Below, piece after piece: positions 15,519-25,200 of a stretch of DNA of 64,000 nt. How positions within the stretch are numbered: the first letter of the stretch is position 1; each line of letters begins with the position of its first letter. Source of the stretch: Corallococcus soli (GTDB lineage Bacteria > Myxococcota > Myxococcia > Myxococcales > Myxococcaceae). A program made the translations under genes and the position numbers. The DNA lies in NCBI RefSeq assembly GCF_014930455.1, contig NZ_JAAIYO010000007.1, positions 310,001 through 374,000 on the forward strand, written 5' to 3'. Under the pieces are notes generated by a model that had not been told where the DNA came from, did not search any database, and saw only the letters and a list, made by a program, of their open reading frames with translations.

Positions 15519-15577
15519 AGTGGGGTGACAGGCCGCCGCGATGGCCTCCCGTGGCGACTCCTTGACGGCGCGTCCCG

Positions 15578-15952
15578 TCATGGCGCGTCGTCCATGTCGT
15601 CAAGCTGACCCTGCGCCGTCTCGCGGTAATAGGGGACGACCTCGACGGAGAGCACGTCGCGCATCTCCTGACGAGCCCCCTCCCAGTCGCCCGTGTCCTG
15701 AAGCCGGTGCATTCGGTAGAGGGCGTCAACGAGCCGGTTTGAGCCGTCCGTGATGCGACGGGCGCACTCGCGGAGGAGCTCAAGGGCTCCGTCATCGGAC
15801 TGGAGTGCGGCAGCGGCGCCGGGGATTGCGACCTCGTCGGCGGTGTGGAGAAGGAGCGCGCGCACATCGTCGGTGAGGACGAGGGGGGCGCCCTCGCGCA
15901 GCACGCGCAGCGACAAGCCGCGTATCGCGTCCCAGTTGGGTCTGGCGGTCAT
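15578..15952 (-). CDS. DUSAM domain protein (DUF2379)
   Basis: A 124-residue, all-helical cytoplasmic protein of the DUSAM family (TIGR02267/DUF2379), which is confined to myxobacteria. Recognised from WDAIRGLSLRVLREGAPL, LTDDVRALL, and the C-terminal MRDVLSVEVVPYYRETAQGQ that is near-invariant in the family. The function is unknown. Its ATG (15952) abuts the TAG of the upstream lipoprotein gene with no spacer, so the two are translationally coupled. It sits between the two duplicated gene fragments. Confidence 0.85.
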   Translation of the reverse strand: MTARPNWDAIRGLSLRVLREGAPLVLTDDVRALLLHTADEVAIPGAAAALQSDDGALELLRECARRITDGSNRLVDALYRMHRLQDTGDWEGARQEMRDVLSVEVVPYYRETAQGQLDDMDDAP

Positions 15953-16342
15953 CTAGCGCTTCCTCGTCTTCGGGCCGCACATGTCGAGGGGCCATTCGTG
16001 CTGCCCTTCGCAGCGGCGAAGGCAGTCGGTGCAGGGGCCAGTAAATCGACCGTCAGCGCACTCATGCCAGGTCCGGAGGCACCGGTTCTTCCACGCGGGC
16101 AGGCGCAGGTCGTCAACGTAATCCCCCACGTCGGAGCCGGCATGCCCGCCGGTGGCTCCGATGCCAGCGGTCATGATGATGGCGGCCTCGGAGGCGGTGA
16201 GTCCACACGCCTCGGGTAGACCCGGGTGGCGCTGGATGCAGTCCGTTTCGGTGTCCATCGCGATGGTGGCACACCCCAATCCGAGGGCCGCGAGGAAGGG
16301 GACAAGGTGGCGCCGTAAATGGGCGGCTGTCGGGTTTGCCAT
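15953..16342 (-). CDS. Cys-rich small lipoprotein, hypothetical
   Basis: A 129-residue protein with a short signal ending in the lipobox ALGLGC (Cys24). The mature part has a small Ala/Gly/Ile-rich hydrophobic segment (SEAAIIMTAGIGATGG) and then a Cys-rich C-terminus (NRCLRTW, CTDCLRRCEGQHEWP, DMCG) suited to disulfide bonding outside the cytoplasm. Its stop abuts the DUSAM start. I do not recognise a named family; similar small Cys-rich lipoproteins are common near DUSAM and SitA-like genes in myxobacteria as far as I recall. Confidence 0.6.
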   Translation of the reverse strand: MANPTAAHLRRHLVPFLAALGLGCATIAMDTETDCIQRHPGLPEACGLTASEAAIIMTAGIGATGGHAGSDVGDYVDDLRLPAWKNRCLRTWHECADGRFTGPCTDCLRRCEGQHEWPLDMCGPKTRKR

Positions 16343-16357
16343 GGTGCTTGAGCCTGA

Positions 16358-16474
16358 TTACAGGGAGGTGCCAGTGCGCACCGTGACGGACTGGGTTCCG
16401 CCTCCGGCCCACAGCTTCAGGGCGTAGGGACCGCGCATCGGAAGCGATGGTAGCTCGAACTCCATGACTTCCAT
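16358..16474 (-). pseudogene. C-terminal fragment of a DUF2381 gene
   Basis: Thirty-eight codons, MEFELPSLPMRGPYALKLW followed by a TVRTG-type end and a stop, correspond to the C-terminus of the intact DUF2381 gene at 6667-6790 (about 80% identical at DNA level by eye). Upstream of 16474 the similarity stops; no signal peptide or body of the protein is present. It is in the same orientation as the intact gene. Confidence 0.8.
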
Positions 16475-16794
16475 GACGTCATCCAAGGTCACGGACGGAG
16501 AGGGCGTCCTGGAGGCCCTGCTCCAGGACGCGGCGGCGCTGGCGCGCGCAGGGGACCGAGGCCACGAAGCCCCTTCTGCGGCAAAGAGCGCGGGCACGCC
16601 CCGAAGGAGTCCATTTCCAGCTGATAATTCCGGAATGGAGCCAGGAGCCCCCTGCGCGGGCGCCCCACCGGGCGGCTCCGCACGGCGACCCGTACCCGCC
16701 GCGTGTTCCCGTGGCACGATTCGATGTGTCACGTTTCGGCGGCTGACCTCCGCCAGCCACACGGTCTCCCCCGCCCATCCCAGGAGTCGAGTCC
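16475..16794. other. Upstream region of the biosynthetic operon
   Basis: This 320-bp stretch separates the accessory zone from the NRPS/PKS operon. I see no credible gene, no tRNA-like fold and no clear sigma-70 promoter. A good ribosome binding site AGGAG lies at 16782-16786, 8 bases before the NRPS ATG. The operon promoter should be in this interval. Confidence 0.5.
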
Positions 16795-19700
16795 ATGCGC
16801 AGCGGCGCGCCGTCCGGTGCTTCTCCCGCCCCCGACCCTTCGTTCTCCACGCTGGTGCACCTGCTGCGCGTCCGCGCCCGGGACCAGGCGGACCTCCGCG
16901 GCTTCACGTTCCTGCAGGACGGGGAGACGGACGAGGAGCACCTGACGTACGCGGCGCTGGACCGGAAGGCGCGGGCCATCGCGGCGGTGCTCCAGGCGCG
17001 CGGCGCCCAGGGTGAGCGCGCGCTGCTGCTGTATCCGCCCGGGCTGGACTACATCGCCGGGTTCTTCGGCTGTCTGTACGCGGGCGTCATCGCGGTGCCC
17101 ATCTACCCGCCGGACCCGCTGCGGCTGGCGCGCACGCTGCCGCGCCTGCTGTCCATCAGCCAGGACGCGCAGGCCACCCTCGTGCTCACCACCGACCTCA
17201 TCCACGGCATGGGGGGGCTGCTCTTCGAACAGGCGCCGGAGCTGCGCGAGCTGCACTGGCTGGCCACCGACACGCTGGACGCGGAGGTCGCCGAAGGCTG
17301 GCGGGACCCGGGCGTGACCGCCGACACGCGGGGGTTCCTCCAGTACACCTCCGGCTCCACGTCGTCGCCCAAGGGCGTCGTGCTCACGCACGGCAACCTG
17401 CTGCACAACTCGAAGCTCATCCATGCGTGCTTCGGGCACTCCCCCCAGAGCCAGGGCGTCATCTGGCTGCCGCCGTACCACGACATGGGCCTCATCGGCG
17501 GCATCCTCCAGCCGCTGTACGGGGGCTTCCCGGTGACGCTGTTCTCGCCGGTGGACTTCCTCAAGCGCCCCCTGCGCTGGCTGGAGGCCATCTCCCGCTT
17601 CAAGGCCACGACGAGCGGCGGGCCCAACTTCGCGTTCGACCTGTGCGTGCGCAAGTCCACGCCCGAGGAGCGCGCGAAGCTGGACCTGAGCCACTGGGAC
17701 CTCGCGTTCAATGGCGCGGAGCCCCTCATGCCGGACACGCTCCGGCGCTTCGCGGAGGCCTTCGGTCCCCAGGGGTTCCGCTCGGAGGCCATCTACCCGT
17801 GCTACGGCCTGGCCGAGGGCACGCTCATCGCCTCCGGCGGTGACAAGCGCCAGTTGCCCGTACAGCGCACCGTGGACGCGGACGCGCTGAAGGAGCACCG
17901 CGTGGTGGCCACCGGGCCCACGAACCCGGCCGCCCGGACGCTGGTGGGCGCCGGCCGGAACCTCACCGACCAGAGGCTGATCATCGCGCACCCGGAGACG
18001 GGCCGGCCGCTGGCGTCGGGACAGGTGGGGGAGATCCGCGTCGCCGGGCCCAGCATCGCCCAGGGCTACTGGGGCCGCCCGGAGCAGACGGACGTCACGT
18101 TCCATCAGCCGCTCACCGGCACCGACGACGCGACGCCCTTCCTGCGCACGGGCGACCTGGGCTTCCTGGACGACGGCGAGCTGTTCGTCACCGGGCGCCT
18201 GAAGGACCTGATCATCATCCGCGGGCGCAACCACTACCCGCAGGACATCGAGCGCACGGTGGAGTCCAGCCACCCCGCCATCCGTCCGGGCTGCACCGCG
18301 GCGTTCTCCATCGAGTTGGAGGACGAGGAGCGCCTCATCATCGTGACGGAGGTGGACCGCCGCGCGGTGGAGACGGCGGGCGTGGACCTGGAATCGCTGG
18401 CGCAGGGCATCCGTCAGGCCGTGGCTGCGGGGCACGACCTCCAGGCCCGGGGCGTCGTGCTGCTGGGGCCGGGCGCCATCCCCAAGACGTCCAGCGGGAA
18501 GATCCAGCGCTTCGCCGCCCGCGCGGAGTACGTCACGGACACGCTGGACGCGCTGCACGCGAGCGTCCTCGCCGCGCCCGCATCCGTGACGCCGGAGCTG
18601 ACGGGAGCCACGTCCGCCGCGCAAAGGGAGCCCGACGCCCGCCGGAGGAACCCGAGGTTCGCGGGCGAGCAGTCCCCCTCCACCCGCCGCGCGCAGGTCA
18701 CGGAGTTCCTCCGGGAGCAGGCGGCGCAGGTGCTGCGGCTGCCCACGGCGTTGGTGGACGTGGAGAAGCCGCTGCATGCCTATGGCGTGGACTCGCTGAT
18801 GGCGGTGGACTTCAAGAGCGCCGTGGACGCGGGGCTGGGCCTGGACCTGCCGCTGTCGGACGTGCTCCAGGGCGTGCCGCTCACCCAGCTGGCGGAGACC
18901 GTGTCGCGGCTGCTGTCGGCGCCCCGCCTGGAGCCGTCCGCGGGCCCGGTGACCGCGTATCCCAGCACGGAGGATGCGCCCCTGTCCGGCGGCCAGCAGG
19001 CGCTGTGGTTCATGCACCAGCTCGCGCCGGACAGCGCCGCCTACCATGTCCCCGTCGCGGTGCGCGTGCGCTCGGCGGTGGACGCGAAGGCCCTGCGGGC
19101 CGCCTTTGAAGCGCTGGTGTCGCGGCACCCCGCCCTGCGCACCACGTTCGTCATGGCGGCCACGGGCCCCGTGCAGCGCGTGCACGCGGGCATGCCTCCG
19201 GACTTCGCCGTCACCGACGCGACGGGCTGGAGCGACGCACAGGTCCTGGAGCACCTGTCCGCCGAGGCCCGCCGCCCGTTCGACCTGGAGCAGGGGCCGC
19301 TGCTCAGGGTGCGCCTCGTGTCGCGCGCGGCGGACGACCACGCGCTGCTCATCGCCATGCACCACGTCGTCACCGACTTCTGGTCCCTGGCCGTGATGGC
19401 GGAGGAGCTGGACGCCCTCTACCCGGCGCTGCGGCTGGGGCAGCAGCCCACGCTCGCGGTGCCCGCGCGCACCATCGCGGACCATGCGCGCTGGCAGGCG
19501 GAGCTGCTCGCCGGGCCTCGCGGACAGGCGCTGGAGAAGTACTGGCGCGAGCAGCTCTCCGGGGCGCTGCCGGTGCTGGACCTGGCCACGGACCGCCCGC
19601 GTCCCCCGGTGCAGACCTTCAACGGCCGCGTCCACACCACGCGCCTGGACGCGGGCATCACGGCCGCGGTGAAGTCGCTGGCGCGCGACCACGGCGCCAC

Positions 19701-22218
19701 GCCCGCCATGGTGCTCCAGACGGCCTTCCAGGCCCTGCTGCACCGCTACACCGGACAGCAGGACTTCACGCTGGGCGTGGTGAGCGCGGGCCGGGGGCGC
19801 GCGGAGCTGGCGGGCGTCACCGGCTACTTCGTCAACCCGCTGGTGGTGCGCACGCGGCCTTCCCCCTCCATGTCCTTCACGGACTACCTGGCCCAGACGC
19901 GCCAGACGATGCTGGGCGCGCTGGAGCACCAGGACTATCCGTTCAGCGCGCTGGTGGACCGGTTGCAGCCGGTGCGCGACCAGAGCCGCTCGCCGTTGTT
20001 CCAGGTGATGTTCGTCTACCAGCGCGCGGCCCGGCTGGATGAGCGCGGCCTCACGCCCTTCGCCCTGGACGTCCCGGGCGCGCGCGCCACCGTCGCGGGC
20101 CTGCCCATCGAATCGCTGGTGCTGTCGCACGGCGGCGCGCAGTTCGACCTCACGCTCACCCTGGGCGAGGTGGAGGGCGAGCTGGCCGCCTCCTTCGAAT
20201 ACAACACCGACCTCTTCGACGCCGGCACCATCGAGCGCATGGGCGGGCACCTGCGCACGCTGCTGGCCGGCATCGCCGCGCAGCCCCGCCGCGCCCTCTC
20301 CCGCCTGCCGCTGCTTTCCCCGGAGGAGCAGCACCAGCTGCTCGAAGGCTGTCGCGGCCCGCGCGTGCCCCTCACCGACGCGGACATGCTGCCCGCGCTG
20401 TTCGCGGCGCAGGTGGCGCGCACGCCGGACCACGTCGCGGTTTTCTTCCAGGACACCCGGCTCACCTACCGTGAGCTGGAGGAGCGCTCGGGCCAGCTCG
20501 CCGGGTGGCTGCGCGCGTTGGGGGTGAAACCGGGAGACGTCGTCGGCCTCTGCCTGGAGCGCTCCGTGGAGACGCTGGTGTCCGTGCTGGCCGTGATGGC
20601 CACGGGCGCGTGCTACGTCCCCATCGACCCCGCCTACCCCGCCGAGCGCGCGGCCTTCATCCTGTCCGACACGCGGGCCCCGGTGCTCCTCACCCAGTCC
20701 TGGCTCCAGCGCACGCTGCCCACCGGCGCCTCCGCGCGCATGCTGTGCGTGGACCTGCCGCTGGACGGCGCGCTGGCCCCGGAGCTTCCCGCGCCGGTGA
20801 GCGCGGACGACCTGGCGTGCCTCGTCTACACCTCCGGCTCCACCGGCCAGCCCAAGGGCGTGATGCTGGAGCACGGGGGCCTGGCGAACCTGGTGCGCTC
20901 GTTCGTGGAGTCGTACGCGCCGTCGGCGGAGGACCGGATGCTGCCGCTCACGTCGGTGGCGTCCGCCAGCTTCGTGGGTGAGATCCTCCCGCTGCTGTGC
21001 ACGGGCGGCGCGCTGGTGCTGCCCACCGAGGAGGAGATCCTCGACCAGGAGAAGCTCTTCCAGCTCATCACCCGCCACACCGTCACGCTGGTGAGCACCG
21101 TGCCCGCGGTCATCGCGGGGCTCAACGCGCGCCTGGAGGAGCTGCCGCCGCTGCGGCTGGTGCTCTCCGGCGGCGAGGCGCTGGTCGCCAGCGACGTGGA
21201 GAAGCTGCTCACCACGACGCCGGTGGTGAACGGCTACGGCCTGACGGAGACGACCGTCTGCACGACCTACCACCGCATGACGGTGGCGGACCTCCAGGGC
21301 CACGCGTGGGTGCCCATTGGCCGGCCCATCATCAACACGGACGTGTACGTGCTGGACGCGGAGCGCAACCTGCTGCCCGTGGGCGCGGCCGGCGAGCTGT
21401 ACGTGGGCGGTCGCGGCCTGGCGCGTGGCTACTGGCGGCGCCCGGAGCTGACCTCCGAACGCTTCGTCACCCACCCGTTCCAGCCGGGCGAGCGGCTCTA
21501 CCGCACGGGCGACCGCGCGCGCTGGCTGCCGGACGGAGTGCTGACGTTCCTGTCCCGCGCGGACGAGCAGGTGAAGCTGCGCGGCTTCCGCATTGAATTG
21601 GGCGAGGTGGAGGCCGCGCTGCGCCGCCACCCCGCCGTGCGCGACGCGTTCCTGATGGCGCGTGAAGATGCCCCGGGCGACAAGCGGCTGGTCGCATACC
21701 TGGTGCTGTCGGAGCCCGCGCCCACGCACACGGACCTGGGCACCTTCCTGGCCCAGGCGCTGCCGCCGTACATGCTGCCGTCCGCGTACGTGCCGCTGGC
21801 CGCGCTGCCCCTGTCCCCCCACGGCAAGGTGGATCCGAAGGCGCTGCCCGCGCCGGAAGGGGCCCGGCTTGAGTCCGCCGTGGCCTACGCTCCGCCCCAG
21901 AGCGCGGTGGAGCGCGGCGTGGCCGCCATCTGGCAGTCGGTGCTGAAGGTGGACCGCGTGGGTTTGCACGACAACTTCTTCGAGCTGGGCGGCAACTCGC
22001 TGCTCATCGCGCAGGCACACCGGCGGATGCGCGAGGAGCTGGGCGCGGACCTCTCGTTGGTGGACATGTTCAAGTTCACCACCGTGAGCGCGCTGGCCCA
22101 GCAGTTGGCGAACAAGGGCGAGGATGCTGGCGCGGCCTCCCAGAAGATCAAGGACGAGGCGGAGCGTCGCAGGGCCGCCCAGGTCCGGCGGCAGCAGACG
22201 CGCGGCCGTGGCAGGTAG
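16795..22218 (+). CDS. FAAL-ACP-C-A-PCP lipoinitiating NRPS
   Basis: A 1,807-residue assembly-line protein. Residues about 15-590 are a fatty acyl-AMP ligase: YTSGSTSSPKGVVLTHGNLL from residue 184, WLPPYHDMGLIGG, and GRNHYPQDIE. An ACP follows with its phosphopantetheine Ser667 (YGVDSL). A condensation domain begins near residue 729 and has HHVVTD at 856-861. An adenylation domain spans about 1190-1690 (YTSGSTGQPKG at 1345, GYGLTETT, HGKVDPKAL with the A10 Lys). A PCP ends the chain with Ser1735 (LGGNSL). It should activate a free fatty acid as AMP ester, load it on the ACP and condense it with one building block. By hand alignment to GrsA the A-domain pocket reads A1391, S1392, G1395, then S, V, S, G, V, C: the usual Asp for an alpha-amino group is missing. 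First gene of the operon, 36 bp before the PKS. Confidence 0.92.
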   Translation: MRSGAPSGASPAPDPSFSTLVHLLRVRARDQADLRGFTFLQDGETDEEHLTYAALDRKARAIAAVLQARGAQGERALLLYPPGLDYIAGFFGCLYAGVIAVPIYPPDPLRLARTLPRLLSISQDAQATLVLTTDLIHGMGGLLFEQAPELRELHWLATDTLDAEVAEGWRDPGVTADTRGFLQYTSGSTSSPKGVVLTHGNLLHNSKLIHACFGHSPQSQGVIWLPPYHDMGLIGGILQPLYGGFPVTLFSPVDFLKRPLRWLEAISRFKATTSGGPNFAFDLCVRKSTPEERAKLDLSHWDLAFNGAEPLMPDTLRRFAEAFGPQGFRSEAIYPCYGLAEGTLIASGGDKRQLPVQRTVDADALKEHRVVATGPTNPAARTLVGAGRNLTDQRLIIAHPETGRPLASGQVGEIRVAGPSIAQGYWGRPEQTDVTFHQPLTGTDDATPFLRTGDLGFLDDGELFVTGRLKDLIIIRGRNHYPQDIERTVESSHPAIRPGCTAAFSIELEDEERLIIVTEVDRRAVETAGVDLESLAQGIRQAVAAGHDLQARGVVLLGPGAIPKTSSGKIQRFAARAEYVTDTLDALHASVLAAPASVTPELTGATSAAQREPDARRRNPRFAGEQSPSTRRAQVTEFLREQAAQVLRLPTALVDVEKPLHAYGVDSLMAVDFKSAVDAGLGLDLPLSDVLQGVPLTQLAETVSRLLSAPRLEPSAGPVTAYPSTEDAPLSGGQQALWFMHQLAPDSAAYHVPVAVRVRSAVDAKALRAAFEALVSRHPALRTTFVMAATGPVQRVHAGMPPDFAVTDATGWSDAQVLEHLSAEARRPFDLEQGPLLRVRLVSRAADDHALLIAMHHVVTDFWSLAVMAEELDALYPALRLGQQPTLAVPARTIADHARWQAELLAGPRGQALEKYWREQLSGALPVLDLATDRPRPPVQTFNGRVHTTRLDAGITAAVKSLARDHGATPAMVLQTAFQALLHRYTGQQDFTLGVVSAGRGRAELAGVTGYFVNPLVVRTRPSPSMSFTDYLAQTRQTMLGALEHQDYPFSALVDRLQPVRDQSRSPLFQVMFVYQRAARLDERGLTPFALDVPGARATVAGLPIESLVLSHGGAQFDLTLTLGEVEGELAASFEYNTDLFDAGTIERMGGHLRTLLAGIAAQPRRALSRLPLLSPEEQHQLLEGCRGPRVPLTDADMLPALFAAQVARTPDHVAVFFQDTRLTYRELEERSGQLAGWLRALGVKPGDVVGLCLERSVETLVSVLAVMATGACYVPIDPAYPAERAAFILSDTRAPVLLTQSWLQRTLPTGASARMLCVDLPLDGALAPELPAPVSADDLACLVYTSGSTGQPKGVMLEHGGLANLVRSFVESYAPSAEDRMLPLTSVASASFVGEILPLLCTGGALVLPTEEEILDQEKLFQLITRHTVTLVSTVPAVIAGLNARLEELPPLRLVLSGGEALVASDVEKLLTTTPVVNGYGLTETTVCTTYHRMTVADLQGHAWVPIGRPIINTDVYVLDAERNLLPVGAAGELYVGGRGLARGYWRRPELTSERFVTHPFQPGERLYRTGDRARWLPDGVLTFLSRADEQVKLRGFRIELGEVEAALRRHPAVRDAFLMAREDAPGDKRLVAYLVLSEPAPTHTDLGTFLAQALPPYMLPSAYVPLAALPLSPHGKVDPKALPAPEGARLESAVAYAPPQSAVERGVAAIWQSVLKVDRVGLHDNFFELGGNSLLIAQAHRRMREELGADLSLVDMFKFTTVSALAQQLANKGEDAGAASQKIKDEAERRRAAQVRRQQTRGRGR

Positions 22219-22254
22219 CGCCCTCCCAGGACCCCGATTTTGAAGGACGGCTTC

Positions 22255-25200
22255 ATGAGCACTGACACCCCCACCGAAGTGGAAGGCATCGCGGTCATCG
22301 GCATGGGCGGACGCCTGCCCGGCGCGAAGACCCTCGCCGCGTTCTGGAAGAACCTCACGGGCGGCGTGGACAGCATCACCTTCTTCACCGACGAGGAGCT
22401 CATCGCGGAAGGGACGGACCCGGCCCTGGTGCGCGCCCCCCACTACGTGAAGGCGCGCGGCACGCTGGGCGACACGGACCAGTTCGACGCGGCCTTCTTC
22501 GGCATGAACCCGCGCGAGGCCGCGCTGATGGATCCCCAGCACCGCCTGTTCCTGGAGTGTGCGTGGGAGGCGATGGAGCACTCGGGCTACAGCCCGGAGC
22601 GGCAGCCCGGCCGCGTGGGCGTGTTCGGCGGCATGAGCATGAACACGTACCTGCTCTCCAACCTGTACTCGCACCTGGCGCACGTCGCGTCGGTGGAGAG
22701 CCTCCAGGCGTCCATCGGCAACGACAAGGACAGCCTGACGACGGAGGTCGCGTACCGGATGGACCTGACGGGCCCCGCCGTCACGGTGCAGTCCTCGTCC
22801 TCCACGTCGCTCACCTGCATCCACTACGCCTGCCAGAGCCTGCTGTCGTTCGAGTGCGACATGGCCCTGGCCGGAGGCGTGTCCATCCACTTCCCGGAGA
22901 AGGCGGGCTCCCTCTACCACGAGGGTGGCACCACGGCGCCGGACGGCCGCTGCCACACCTTCGACGCGGAGGCCCAGGGGTTTGTCGCCGGCCACGGCGC
23001 GGCGGTGGTGACGCTCAAGCGCCTGTCGGACGCGCTCAAGGACGGGGACACCGTCTACGCCGTCGTGCGCGGCTCGGCGGTGAACAACGACGGCTCGCGC
23101 AAGGTCAGCTACATGGCCCCCGCCGTCGCGGGGCAGGCGGAGGTCATCGCGCTGGCGCAGGCGGTGGCGAACGTGGAACCGGACACCCTGGGCTACGTGG
23201 AGGCCCACGGCACCGCGACGAAGGTGGGGGACCCCATCGAGGTGGCGGCGCTCACGCAGGCGTTCCGCCAGGGCACGGACAAAAAGAACTTCTGCGCGCT
23301 GGGGTCGGTGAAGAGCAACATCGGGCACCTGGACTCGGCGGCGGGCGCGGTGGGCTTCATCAAGGCGGTGCTGTCGCTGCACCACAAGAAGCTGGTCCCC
23401 AGCCTCCACTTCAAGACGCCCAACCCGGCGTGCGACTTCCCCAACAGCCCGTTCTACGTGAACACGGAGCTGCGCGACTTCCCGAAGGGCGCCACGCCGC
23501 GACGCGCGGGCGTCACGTCGCTGGGCATGGGCGGCACCAACGCGCACGTCATCCTGGAGGAAGCGCCGGAGCCGCCCGCCACCGACACGCCCCGGCGCCC
23601 CGCGCAGTTGGTGCTGCTGTCGGCGCGCACGGAGGCGTCGCTGGAGGTGGCCACGGACCGGCTGGCCGCGCACCTGCGCGAGCACCCGGGGACGGAGCTG
23701 GCGGACGTGGCGCACACGCTGCAACTGGGCCGCAAGCGCTTCGGCAAGCGGCGCGCGGTGGTGGCGCGCACCCTGGCGGAGCTGATCACTGCGCTGGAGG
23801 AGCGCACGCCGGGCCGCGTGTTCAGCGGCGCCGCGGAGAACGCCGGCCGTCCGGTGATGTTCATGTTCTCCGGGCAGGGCTCGCAGTACGTGGACATGGG
23901 AAGGGACCTGTATGAGCAGGAGCCCGCCTTCCGCGCCCAGGTGGACACCTGCGCGGAGAAGCTCAAGCCGCACCTGGGCCTGGACCTGCGCACCGTGCTG
24001 TACCCGCCCGAGGCGTCGCGCGAGCTGGCCTCGGAGCGCCTCAAGCAGACGGGCCTCGCGCAGCCGGCGCTGTTCGTCATCGAGTACGCGCTCGCGAAGC
24101 TGTGGGCGTCATGGGGCGTGACGCCGCACGCGATGGTGGGCCACAGCATCGGTGAGTTCGTGGCCGCGTGCCTCGCGGGCGTCTTCACCCTGGACGACGC
24201 GCTGGCGCTGGTCGCCGCGCGAGGCCGGCTCATGCAGTCGCTGCCCGCAGGCTCGATGCTCGCGGTGCCGCTGCTCGTGGCGCAAGTGACGCCGCTGCTG
24301 CCGGAGGGCCTGTCCGTGGCGGCGGTGAACAGCCCCACCACCTGCGTCGTCGCGGGCCCCACCGCGCAGGTGGACGCGTTCGAGCAGCAGCTCCAGTCAC
24401 AGGGCCTCCACGGCTCGCGGCTGCACACGTCGCACGCGTTCCACTCCGCGATGATGGACCCCATCCTGGACGCCTTCCGCGAGGCGGTGCGCAAGGTGGC
24501 GCGGCAGGCACCGAAGAAGCCCTACCTGTCCAACGTCACCGGCACCTGGGTGACCTCCGAAGAGGCCACGAGCCCCGAGTACTGGGTGAAGCACCTGCGC
24601 GGCGCGGTGCGCTTCGCGGACGGCGTGGCGGAGCTGCTGAAGGAGTCGGACGCCATCCTGCTGGAGGTCGGCCCCGGCAACACGCTGGCCACCCTGGCGC
24701 GGCAGCATCCGGACAAGGGCGCGCGGCACGCGATCCTCCACTCGCTGCGCCATCCGAAGGAGCAGCACGCGGACCTGGACACCGTGCTGGGCACGCTGGG
24801 CCGGCTGTGGCTGGAGGGCGTGGAGGCGGATTGGGATGCCTTCCGGGGCGAGGAGCGCCGCCGCCGCGTCGCGCTGCCCACGGCCCCCTTCGAGCGTCAG
24901 CGCCACTGGGTGGAGCCGCGCAAGGCGACCACCACCTCCGACGGCGAGCGCGCCGAGGCGGTGTCCGCGGATCAGAAGCAGCCCGTGGCCCGCTGGTTCT
25001 ACCTGCCGTCCTGGCAGCGCTCGCTGCCGCTTCCGAAGAGCGCGTGGAGCGAGAAGAAGTCCTCCTGGTGGCTGTTCCTCCCCGACGAGGCATCCGGTGC
25101 GACCGGCGAAAGCCTGGGTGCGCTGCTCGCGCGGAGACTGGAAGAGGCCGGACAGGACGTGCTGCGCATCACCCCGGGCTCCGTCACCGCGAAGCACGCC

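Noticed and set aside
13890-15608. A 572-codon plus-strand frame across the SitA-like and cytochrome genes
   Set aside because: Opposite the genes with signal peptides, haem motifs and coupling. The frame is composition driven; only the mbnH fragment inside it has meaning, in another frame.
15388-15867. A 159-codon minus-strand frame running over the DUSAM gene
   Set aside because: Out of frame with the DUSAM protein and antisense to the mbnH fragment; no ribosome binding site.
16729-23973. A 2,414-codon open frame on the minus strand
   Set aside because: It lies antisense to the NRPS and PKS genes, and its sequence is Arg/His/Ala-rich without any domain. High GC leaves antisense frames free of stops; the plus strand has full domain sets.
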